DNA of 50,645 bases. Origin: Sphingomonas-like bacterium B12. Lineage in GTDB: Bacteria > Pseudomonadota > Alphaproteobacteria > Sphingomonadales > Sphingomonadaceae. A program made the position numbers and the translations under genes. Under the pieces are notes generated by a model that was not told where the DNA came from, ran no database searches, and saw nothing but the letters and a program-made list of their open reading frames with translations. The stretch covers positions 1 to 50,645 of the forward strand of contig BACX01000294.1 in the NCBI GenBank assembly GCA_000333335.1, read 5' to 3'. Of the stretch, positions 25,279 through 31,735 are shown piece after piece (positions within the stretch are counted from its first letter, which is position 1; each line of letters opens with the position of its first letter).

Positions 25279-26348
25279 GCAGCGGCACGCTCATACCAGC
25301 GGCGCGTGCGCTTCACGATCGAGACGACGGAGAGCATCACCGGCACCTCGACCAGCACACCCACGACCGTCGCCAGTGCGGCACCGGATTTCAGGCCGAA
25401 CAGCGAGATCGCCGCAGCGACCGCCAGTTCGAAGAAGTTGGAGGCGCCGATCAGCGCGGCGGGCGCAGCGACGCACCACGCAACCCCGAACTGACGCGAC
25501 AGGACGTAGGCGAGGCCGGCGTTGAAATAGACCTGGATGAGGATCGGCACAGCAATGAGCGCAATCACCAGAGGCTTGGCGAGAATCTGCTGACCCTGGA
25601 AGCCGAACAGCAGGACCAGCGTCGCGAGCAGCGCGCTCAGCGAAATCGGGCCCAAGGTCTTGAGCAGCCGATCGAGCGCGGGCTGGCCCCCGGCAGCAAC
25701 CAATGACCGCCGGATCACCTGGGCGACGATCACCGGCACCACAATGTAGAGGACGACCGAAATCAGGAGCGTGTTCCACGGCACGCTGACCGAGGCGACA
25801 CCGAGCAGAAGGGCGACCAGCGGTGCGAACAGGAACACCATCAGCACGTCATTGAGTGCGACCTGACTCAACGTGAAATTCGGTTCGCCATCGCACAGGT
25901 TCGACCAGACGAAGACCATCGCGGTGCAGGGCGCGGCCGCCAGCAGGATCAAGCCGGCGATGTAGGACGGGATTTCCCCATGCGGCAGCAAAGGTGCGAA
26001 CAGCCAGGCGAGGAAGACCGTGCCAAGCGCGGCCATCGAGAAGGGCTTCACCGCCCAGTTGATGAACAGCGTGACGCCGACGCCCTTCCAATGCTGACGG
26101 ACCGACCCGAGCGCGCCGAAGTCGATCTTCAGCAGCATGGGGATGATCATCAGCCAGATCAGCACGGCGACGACGAGATTGACGTTCGCCACCTCCGCCG
26201 ACGCGATCGCCGCGAAAGCGCTGGGCAGGGCATAGCCAAGCGCGATGCCGACGACGATGCAGAGCGCGACCCACACGCTGAGGTAGCGCTCGAAGAAGCC
26301 GATGCCAGGACGGGCCGGCGTGTCGATGGTCTTGGTTGCGGTAGCCAT
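25275..26348 (-). CDS. acr3: ACR3-family arsenite efflux permease
   Basis: A 357-residue membrane protein with about ten helices. Family landmarks are GIALGYALPSAF near 37, the WLMIIPMLLKIDFGAL block near 65, the FLAWLFAPLLPHGEIPSYIAG segment, and the CxxxVFVWS-type block PCTAMVFVWSNLCDGEPNFTLSQVALND near 145, which includes the essential cysteine. It exports As(III) using the proton gradient. It starts seven bases after the arsC stop. No arsA ATPase is present, as is usual for ACR3 operons. Confidence 0.94.
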   Translation of the reverse strand: MATATKTIDTPARPGIGFFERYLSVWVALCIVVGIALGYALPSAFAAIASAEVANVNLVVAVLIWLMIIPMLLKIDFGALGSVRQHWKGVGVTLFINWAVKPFSMAALGTVFLAWLFAPLLPHGEIPSYIAGLILLAAAPCTAMVFVWSNLCDGEPNFTLSQVALNDVLMVFLFAPLVALLLGVASVSVPWNTLLISVVLYIVVPVIVAQVIRRSLVAAGGQPALDRLLKTLGPISLSALLATLVLLFGFQGQQILAKPLVIALIAVPILIQVYFNAGLAYVLSRQFGVAWCVAAPAALIGASNFFELAVAAAISLFGLKSGAALATVVGVLVEVPVMLSVVSIVKRTRRWYERAAA

Positions 26349-26355
26349 ATCGTCC

Positions 26356-26784
26356 TCAGGCCGTCACGCGGTTGCCCGCCTCGTCCACGACGCGCTCGCC
26401 ATCTTCCTTGGCGAAGGCGCCGAGCTGCTCCGTTGGTAGGATATCGAGCACGACCTCGGACGGCCGGCACAGGCGGACGCCAAGCGGGGTCACGACTAGG
26501 GGGCGATTGATGAGAATGGGATGCTCCATCATCGCATCGACGAGCGCGTCGTCCGAAAGCGACGTGTCGCCGAGGCCCCGCTCGGCATAGGGCGTGACCT
26601 TCTCGCGCAGCAGCGCGCGGGGCGTCATGCCGGCCCGTTCGATGAGCTGAACGAGCAGCGCGCGCGACGGCGGGGTCGTCAGATATTCGACGACGTGCGG
26701 CTCGATGCCGGCGTTGCGGATCATCGCCAGCGTGTTGCGCGAGGTGCCGCATTCGGGATTGTGATAGATGATGACGTCGGTCAC
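26356..26784 (-). CDS. arsC: Arsenate reductase ArsC, glutaredoxin-dependent type
   Basis: A 142-residue thioredoxin-fold enzyme. The catalytic cysteine is C12 in HNPECGTSRNTL, and the arginines that bind arsenate lie in the ARAG-type and PILINRPLVV regions (HPILINRPLVVTPLGVRLCRP near 90-108). The start codon is GTG at 26784 and overlaps the preceding arsC stop as GTGA; a longer ATG-initiated reading would only run through the other gene. It reduces As(V) to As(III) with glutathione and glutaredoxin. It is redundant in function with the next gene but unrelated in fold. Confidence 0.93.
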   Translation of the reverse strand: MTDVIIYHNPECGTSRNTLAMIRNAGIEPHVVEYLTTPPSRALLVQLIERAGMTPRALLREKVTPYAERGLGDTSLSDDALVDAMMEHPILINRPLVVTPLGVRLCRPSEVVLDILPTEQLGAFAKEDGERVVDEAGNRVTA

Positions 26785-27284
26785 GCGATGGTCTCCGGTT
26801 GGGCGGCACCGATGGCGGCAAGCCGCTCCTTGAGGGCAGGTCCGCTCAGCGTATCGAGCGGCAATGACAGGAGCTGTTCTAGGCGCGCGGTGAGCACACG
26901 GGCCGTCACGGCGAAGGCGGCGTCGTTCTCGGCTTCGGTGCTGCCGGCGTCGGCAGGGTCGGGCATTCCCCAATGGGCCGTCGACGGCTTTCCCGGCCAG
27001 ATCGGGCAGACCTCGCCGGCGGCGTTGTCGCAGACCGTGATGATGAAATCGAACGCGACCGCATCCTGTCCGGCGAACTCGTCCCAAGATTTCGAGCGGA
27101 AGCTCGTCGGCTCGAAGCCGTTGGCCTCGAGCCAGCGGACGGCACCCGGATTGATCTTGCCCTTGGGCTGGGAGCCGGCCGAGTAGGATTCGAGCCTGCC
27201 CTCGCCGAGCCGGCCCGCCAACGCTTCGGCGAGCACCGAGCGGGCCGAGTTGCCCGTGCAGAGAAAGAGGATCTTGCGGCTCAT
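26781..27284 (-). CDS. arsC: Arsenate reductase ArsC, low-molecular-weight phosphatase type
   Basis: A 167-residue protein with the phosphatase loop CTGNSARS (catalytic C9, R15) at the N-terminus. The resolving cysteines are C85 and C93 in TVCDNAAGEVCP, the disulfide relay of the thioredoxin-linked ArsC family. The DPAD-type aspartate is in GMPDPADAG. The start at 27284 was chosen because GGAGAG lies five bases before it and it overlaps the arsR stop by four bases. It reduces arsenate using thioredoxin. Residues 130-167 form the usual helical tail. Confidence 0.93.
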   Translation of the reverse strand: MSRKILFLCTGNSARSVLAEALAGRLGEGRLESYSAGSQPKGKINPGAVRWLEANGFEPTSFRSKSWDEFAGQDAVAFDFIITVCDNAAGEVCPIWPGKPSTAHWGMPDPADAGSTEAENDAAFAVTARVLTARLEQLLSLPLDTLSGPALKERLAAIGAAQPETIA

Positions 27285-27661
27285 TGCTTCTCTCCGAGAT
27301 GGCCGGCGTCCGCTGCGCAGCTCAAGGCGGACCCCACGACATTTGCCAACCGACTGCACACCTCGGGCCGCCCGTCGCAGCAATCCTCGACGAGGAAGGA
27401 CAGCAACTCCGAGAAGGCGCCATAATCGGCGGAATAGATGACGGATCGACCATCGCGCCGCGAGCGGATCAGGTTGGATCGCTGGAGGATGGCAAGACTG
27501 GTCGACATCGTATTGGCAGGCGTATCGAGACGCCGCGCGATCTCACCGGCCGGGAGACCCTCTTCCCCGGCGCGCACAAGGAGCCGAAAGACGTCGAGCC
27601 TCGCGCCGTGCGCCAGCGCCGACAGAGCCTCGACCGCGTTGGGTGCTGTGAGAATACTCAA
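27281..27661 (-). CDS. arsR: ArsR-family repressor inside the ars operon
   Basis: The start is placed at TTG 27661 because AAGGACGGGCAG precedes it and no closer ATG exists; longer readings pass into pstS. The 126-residue product has the HTH IARRLDTPANTMSTSLAILQ and the C-terminal triad C94, C95, C102 (DCCDGRPEVC), nearly identical to the other arsR at 22370. It therefore probably releases DNA on binding As(III). It starts ten bases after the second pstS gene and overlaps the phosphatase-type arsC. Confidence 0.85.
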   Translation of the reverse strand: MSILTAPNAVEALSALAHGARLDVFRLLVRAGEEGLPAGEIARRLDTPANTMSTSLAILQRSNLIRSRRDGRSVIYSADYGAFSELLSFLVEDCCDGRPEVCSRLANVVGSALSCAADAGHLGEKQ

Positions 27662-27671
27662 CTGCCCGTCC

Positions 27672-28718
27672 TTAATGTTGCACTTGGGTTGTCCAGTAGA
27701 GAGCGACGCGGGCCGCCAGCTTCTGGGGTAGGGGAACATAGCCGAGCGCGGTCGCCTGCGGCTGACCCTTGAACAGGGCATATTCAAAAAGCTGGAGCAG
27801 GGCGCGCGTGCGGGTGAAATCATTCTGGTGGCGCGGCACGAGGACAAAGGTGGTCGCCGTTATCGGATAGGCATCGGCGCCAGGCGCGTCGGTCAGCACC
27901 AGATAGAAATCCTGTCCGGGATCCCAATTGGCCCCGTTCGCCGCCGCCTGGAAGCTCGCTTGGCTCGGCACGATGAAGCGTCCGGCCCTGTTCTGAACCG
28001 ACGCCCAGGTCAGATGCTCGCGCGCGACATAGGCCAGCTCGACATAACCTATACTGTTCACCGTCGCCTTGACCGTCGCGGTGACGCCTTCATTGCCGTT
28101 GCCGCCGACGCCGACCGGCCATTTGACCGTCGTGCCCTCGCCGACCGTTGCCTTCCAGCGCGGGCTCTTCTTGCTCAGAAAGTCGACCCAGTTGAAGGTC
28201 GTGCCCGAGCCATCGGAGCGATGGACCACCGTGATCGGCGCATCCGGGAGCTTCGCGCCGGAATTGAGCCGGACGATCGCAGGATCATTCCAGTGCGTGA
28301 TGGTACCCTGATAGATGTCGGCGAGGACGGCGCCGGTGAAGCGAAGCTGACCTGGCCGGATGCCGGGGATATTCACCACTGGCACCACACCGCCGATGAC
28401 GAGCGGGAACTGGGCGAGATTCGCTTGGCGCAGCTCGGCCGGCGGCAGCGGCTTATCGCTTGCGCCGAAATCGACCTTGTGTGCCTTGATCGCCTCGATA
28501 CCAGCGCCAGAGCCAACCGACTGATAGGCGATCTTCGTCCCGCCGCTGATGTGGAAGTCCGCCATATAGTCGGTCGTCCACTTGGTCAGGATCGGGGTCA
28601 CGAAGGTCGATCCCGCGCCCGTCACCACCGTCGCCGGCGGTGCTTTATCCGCCATCAGCGGAATAGCCATCACCGCCAGCAGCGCGGCTCTCCGGCCGAT
28701 CTTCATCGTCGCCCCCAT
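27672..28718 (-). CDS. pstS: PstS-type oxyanion-binding protein leading the ars operon
   Basis: A 348-residue periplasmic protein (ATG 28706 is an alternative start). A signal peptide of about 25 residues is followed by VTGAGSTFVTPILTKW, YQSVGSGAGIEA, GASDKPLPPAEL and HRSDGSGTTFNWVDFLSKK. It is the first gene of the eight-gene ars operon, apart from the PstCAB genes. In arsenic islands such proteins may select phosphate over arsenate or deliver arsenate for sensing; which of these applies here is unknown. The promoter reads TTGTCC at 28771-28776 and TATTTC at 28748-28753, 17 bases apart. Confidence 0.9.
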   Translation of the reverse strand: MGATMKIGRRAALLAVMAIPLMADKAPPATVVTGAGSTFVTPILTKWTTDYMADFHISGGTKIAYQSVGSGAGIEAIKAHKVDFGASDKPLPPAELRQANLAQFPLVIGGVVPVVNIPGIRPGQLRFTGAVLADIYQGTITHWNDPAIVRLNSGAKLPDAPITVVHRSDGSGTTFNWVDFLSKKSPRWKATVGEGTTVKWPVGVGGNGNEGVTATVKATVNSIGYVELAYVAREHLTWASVQNRAGRFIVPSQASFQAAANGANWDPGQDFYLVLTDAPGADAYPITATTFVLVPRHQNDFTRTRALLQLFEYALFKGQPQATALGYVPLPQKLAARVALYWTTQVQH

Positions 28719-28730
28719 GTCACCATCTCC

Positions 28731-28776
28731 ATGATTCCACGAATCAGGAAATATAGAATCATGTAGCGTCGGACAA
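28731..28776 (-). promoter_or_regulatory. Promoter and ATGATTC/GAATCAT operator of the ars operon
   Basis: The minus strand has -35 TTGTCC and -10 TATTTC with a 17-base spacer. Inverted arms ATGATTC (28731-28737) and GAATCAT (28756-28762) flank the -10, and GATTC-cac-GAATC (28733-28745) is a tighter dyad. A repressor bound here would cover the -10 and start region. GAATC also occurs in the promoter of the upstream ArsR gene (29182-29186). Confidence 0.65.
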
Positions 28777-28810
28777 GGGGATTCGCGCCGGCTGCAAAAT
28801 GGTGGACCGA

Positions 28811-29146
28811 TCAGCCTTGGTCGTGCACCAGATCGGCCGCCAGAAGGGCGAGGAATGGCGCCTGTCCAAGTGCGCAGTCCATCGCAAGGAACGTCATCAG
28901 CCGACGCAGGCGATCGAGATTGGCGCGTTGGATCTGCTGGCGGCCGCGTCGTTCGGCGACTACCAGCTTGGCCTTGGCCAGTACGGCAAGATGGGTCGAG
29001 AACGTGCTTTGGGTGAGACCACTGGCGTCGACCAACGCTCCTGTGGAGAGGCCTTCTGGCTCGTGTTCAGCGAGGAGGCGAAAGGCGTTAAGCCGGGTGG
29101 GGTGCGCCAAGGCGGCCAACACGGCAATCGCCAAGTCCTGTTCCAT
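28811..29146 (-). CDS. ArsR-family HTH protein without the arsenic cysteine cluster
   Basis: A 111-residue ArsR/SmtB-type protein (ALAHPTRLNAFRLLAEHEPEGL, then LVDASGLTQSTFSTHLAVLA as recognition helices). It has only one cysteine (C91 in MDCALGQAP), at the position where the other two ArsR proteins have CC, and nothing to complete a trithiolate site. It may sense another ligand or act as a simple repressor. It lies 92 bases upstream of the ars-operon pstS, in the same direction, and has its own inverted repeat at 29174-29201. Confidence 0.82.
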   Translation of the reverse strand: MEQDLAIAVLAALAHPTRLNAFRLLAEHEPEGLSTGALVDASGLTQSTFSTHLAVLAKAKLVVAERRGRQQIQRANLDRLRRLMTFLAMDCALGQAPFLALLAADLVHDQG

Positions 29147-29173
29147 GGATCGGGATTACCCGATCGCTCAAGC

Positions 29174-29201
29174 TTGGAAAAGAATCTTCGGTAGTTTCCA
29201 A
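29174..29201. promoter_or_regulatory. TTGGAAA/TTTCCAA inverted repeat upstream of the third arsR
   Basis: Seven-base arms at 29174-29180 and 29195-29201 are separated by 14 bases containing AGAATCTTC. It is 28 bases before the start codon at 29146, so bound protein would block transcription. Bases 29202-29399 hold nothing recognisable. Confidence 0.55.
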
Positions 29202-29398
29202 TGACGCGAGGCCCGCGCTTATTCGGGCAGAATGATCCGGCAATCTAGATTGTCGTGGCCACGTTACGTCGTGGCTTGGTGCGTCGCCAAGGGTGTGGAC
29301 AATGATTGCAAGATGATGTCGGTCGATAAGACGCAGATGCTAGGCAAGCGCTTTGGTCGCTCAATCAAAACGATCGCACCGCGGACCCTGGTTAGAGA

Positions 29399-29438
29399 AC
29401 CCCGCCCTGCCAGTTGTACGGGGGATGGCAGGGCGGGG
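29399..29438 (-). terminator. GC-rich hairpin downstream of the DUF305 gene
   Basis: CCCCGCCCTGCC pairs with GGCAGGGCGGGG over a 15-base loop. It lies about ten bases beyond the stop of the minus-strand DUF305 gene and ends the copper unit. The T tract after it on the minus strand is short (TTCTCT), so termination may be partial. Confidence 0.6.
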
Positions 29439-29448
29439 CGGGCGTTCG

Positions 29449-29838
29449 TTACTGCGGGCGCTTCCCATGCTTGCGAAGCCACCCTTGTAGCTCGGCAATA
29501 TCCTTTTCCTGCATAGTGATGGTCATCTGGGCCATTTGCCGTGTCTCGACATCCTTGGTGTCGCGCAAGGCGACGCGCGACATAGCGATGGCGCCGCGAT
29601 GATGCTCAATCATCTTTCGGGTCCACATTTCAGCCGCATCGCCGTCTTTTGCGGCCATCATCCTTTCATGCATGTCCATCTCGGACTGTGCGTAGGGATT
29701 TCCAGCCATCATCTTTGTCATGTCGTCATGGCTCATCCCGGCCATCTGGCCGTGATCCATATCCTGCATTCCGCCCTGCTGGGCAAAGGCCGGGGCGGCA
29801 AACAATGTGAGCGCGGTAACGATCGGTGCCAAACGCAT
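29449..29838 (-). CDS. DUF305 periplasmic protein, copper-related
   Basis: A 129-residue exported protein: signal peptide 1-19 (ending AFAQ), then a Met/His-rich stretch (MQDMDHGQMAGMSHDDMTKMM) and the DUF305 helical core with MIEHHRGAIAMSRVAL and a second MAQMTITMQEKDI helix. DUF305 proteins with this HHxxA pattern bind copper in the periplasm (CopM-like). It follows the cytochrome gene after 50 bases, at the 3' end of the cop unit. Confidence 0.85.
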   Translation of the reverse strand: MRLAPIVTALTLFAAPAFAQQGGMQDMDHGQMAGMSHDDMTKMMAGNPYAQSEMDMHERMMAAKDGDAAEMWTRKMIEHHRGAIAMSRVALRDTKDVETRQMAQMTITMQEKDIAELQGWLRKHGKRPQ

Positions 29839-29888
29839 TTCAGTCTCCTGTGTTATATAGAGATCTACGTGCTTGTGCCGCGCACCCC

Positions 29889-30464
29889 TTATTTCATCCC
29901 GGGCATATCCTTCATCATCGTGTCATGATCGGCCGGAGCGCTCGCGACGACCGCCTTGTATTGTTCGGGAGACATGCCGGGCAGCTTGCGGATGAAAGCT
30001 ACCATGTCCCAAATCAACGGATCGGGATGAGTGCGGCCCCATGCCGGCATCGCGCTGAGTTTCACGCCATGCTTGATGATCCAGAATTGCTGAGCGGGCG
30101 TCAGCCCGCGCGCTGTCGCGAGTTCCGGCGCCTGCGGGTAGAGGCCTTGGCTCATCTCGGACTTTTCGACCCCAGGCCCCAGATGGCACCCGGAGCACAT
30201 CTCAGCGTAAAGACCTGCGCCCGTAGAAATACGTTGCGCCGAGCCGAGATCGGCTGGGGGTGTGATACCCCGCGCGTGCGTCTCAATCGAGCGATTGCGG
30301 AGGCTTTCCAGCACCGAATAGACCACCGGCGTGTGAGGTTCGTCCGCAGCGATATTGTAGATGCCAAGATAAATGAAAAAGGCGGCGCCTATCGCAAGCA
30401 GCACTGCTAGCGCGGCGACAAAGGGCAAGCTCGGCAGGTGCCGTCGCAAAGCAGTTCGATCCAT
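29889..30464 (-). CDS. Membrane-anchored c-type cytochrome of the cop unit
   Basis: The start at 30464 has CGGGAG eight bases upstream; ATG at 30494, which touches the copB stop, would add ten residues. The 191-residue protein has one N-terminal membrane anchor (about 14-36), a single heme motif CSGCH near 100 and a Met axial-ligand candidate in KLSAMPAWG near 145. The C-terminus is methionine/histidine rich (DHDTMMKDMPGMK), as in copper-handling proteins. It may pass electrons connected with Cu(I) oxidation by CopA; this is inference from position. Confidence 0.82.
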   Translation of the reverse strand: MDRTALRRHLPSLPFVAALAVLLAIGAAFFIYLGIYNIAADEPHTPVVYSVLESLRNRSIETHARGITPPADLGSAQRISTGAGLYAEMCSGCHLGPGVEKSEMSQGLYPQAPELATARGLTPAQQFWIIKHGVKLSAMPAWGRTHPDPLIWDMVAFIRKLPGMSPEQYKAVVASAPADHDTMMKDMPGMK

Positions 30465-30493
30465 ATCGGCCGCTCCCGTTCGTTTATCGACCA

Positions 30494-31735
30494 TCAGAAC
30501 CAGATCCTCGTGCCCGCGACGAAGCTGGTCGTCTGCGGCCTTTTGCCGTCGGCACGCGTAAAGTCGGCAGTGCGGCCGGTCTGCGCGACATAGGAAACGC
30601 CGATATAGGGTGCGAATTGGCGCCTGATTTCGTATCGCAGACGGAGCCCCAGTTCGGCATCGGTCAATCCCGCGCCAAGCCGGTTTTCCGGCACATCCTG
30701 AGCCGACAGATTCAACTCTACACGCGGCTGCAGGATGAGCCTTTGGGTGATACGTTGATCGTAATAGCCTTCGAGGCGACCGAGCAGATCCCCCTTGGTC
30801 GATAGGAACAACGCACCCTCGACCTCGAACATATAAGGCGACAAGCCCTCGAACCCGACTGTCGCATAGGTCCGGTCGGGGGATGGCTGGAAATCATGGC
30901 GGACGCCCGCCTGGAGATTGAAATAGGGTCCAACCGCGCGGCTATAGAGCGCCTGCACCTCGGCGCTCTCGAGACCCCCACGAACCGCACCGTCGCCTTC
31001 GCTCTTCAACCACAGGCGATTGATGTCGCCGCCAAACCAGGCCTCGCCGTCCCAGCGATACCCATCGCGCCCCTGTCGTGCCTGAAATTCTGCGAGGTTG
31101 AACATCACCTGATGGAAAGGTTGTCCGCCCTGCTCGAACATCATGTCTTTGCGCGCCTTCGCCATCTCGGCAGGGGCGAACAGACGATCTGCATAATGAT
31201 CCATCGGCGGCGCAGGTGCAGGCGCATCGCCGGCGGAAAGCGCGGTTCCGGTCTGCGCCATGCCCGGCATCGCCATCCCGGTCATGCCCGGCATGGCCTG
31301 CATGTCGTGGCCGCCCTGCTGGCCGGCAGGCATCGACATTCCCGGCATTGCCGAGTGATCCATGCCCTGCATTGGCTGAGAGGCGCCCTGAGCTTGGGTT
31401 TGGCTGCTCGGGGTCATCTGCATCCCCGGCATGGCCTTCATGCCCTCCTGAGCCCCTTGCGCGGGCCTGGATGTGTTACCGGACATATCCATTCCTGGCA
31501 TCGCCGAATGGTCCATGCCGGTCATGCCCGCCATCGGCGCGGTCGATCGCTTAGCCGGTCCTGCGCGCCGCGCTGGTGGGCGTTTCCTCTTCGCAGTGTG
31601 CTTGGCCTTGGCGACCGGCTTCTTCGCGGGCATCGTCATTCCAGGCATGTTCATGCCTTGCATTGACTGCGCTGCGGCGGGACCGGCGACGACGATCGCG
31701 GCGGTGGCCACAAGGGAAAGGGTGAGGCGGCTCAT
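30494..31735 (-). CDS. copB: Copper resistance outer-membrane protein CopB
   Basis: A 413-residue protein. The start 31735 overlaps the copA stop as ATGA. It has a signal peptide (about 1-22), then a 150-residue region of repeated MPGM, MQGM and HSAMPGM units for copper binding, interrupted by a lysine/arginine-rich patch (KAKHTAKRKRPPARR). From about 190 onward it is the CopB beta-barrel domain (YADRLFAPAEMAKARKDMMFEQGG) and ends in the outer-membrane C-terminal pattern AGTRIWF. It sequesters or passes copper at the outer membrane. Confidence 0.92.
   Translation of the reverse strand: MSRLTLSLVATAAIVVAGPAAAQSMQGMNMPGMTMPAKKPVAKAKHTAKRKRPPARRAGPAKRSTAPMAGMTGMDHSAMPGMDMSGNTSRPAQGAQEGMKAMPGMQMTPSSQTQAQGASQPMQGMDHSAMPGMSMPAGQQGGHDMQAMPGMTGMAMPGMAQTGTALSAGDAPAPAPPMDHYADRLFAPAEMAKARKDMMFEQGGQPFHQVMFNLAEFQARQGRDGYRWDGEAWFGGDINRLWLKSEGDGAVRGGLESAEVQALYSRAVGPYFNLQAGVRHDFQPSPDRTYATVGFEGLSPYMFEVEGALFLSTKGDLLGRLEGYYDQRITQRLILQPRVELNLSAQDVPENRLGAGLTDAELGLRLRYEIRRQFAPYIGVSYVAQTGRTADFTRADGKRPQTTSFVAGTRIWF

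Noticed and set aside
26356-27087. Longer arsC reading starting at 27087
   Set aside because: The extension is a shadow of the phosphatase-type arsC; GTG at 26784 gives the normal 142-residue enzyme.
29264-29482. 72-codon minus-strand frame
   Set aside because: No SD, no family pattern, and it overlaps the hairpin and the end of the DUF305 gene.
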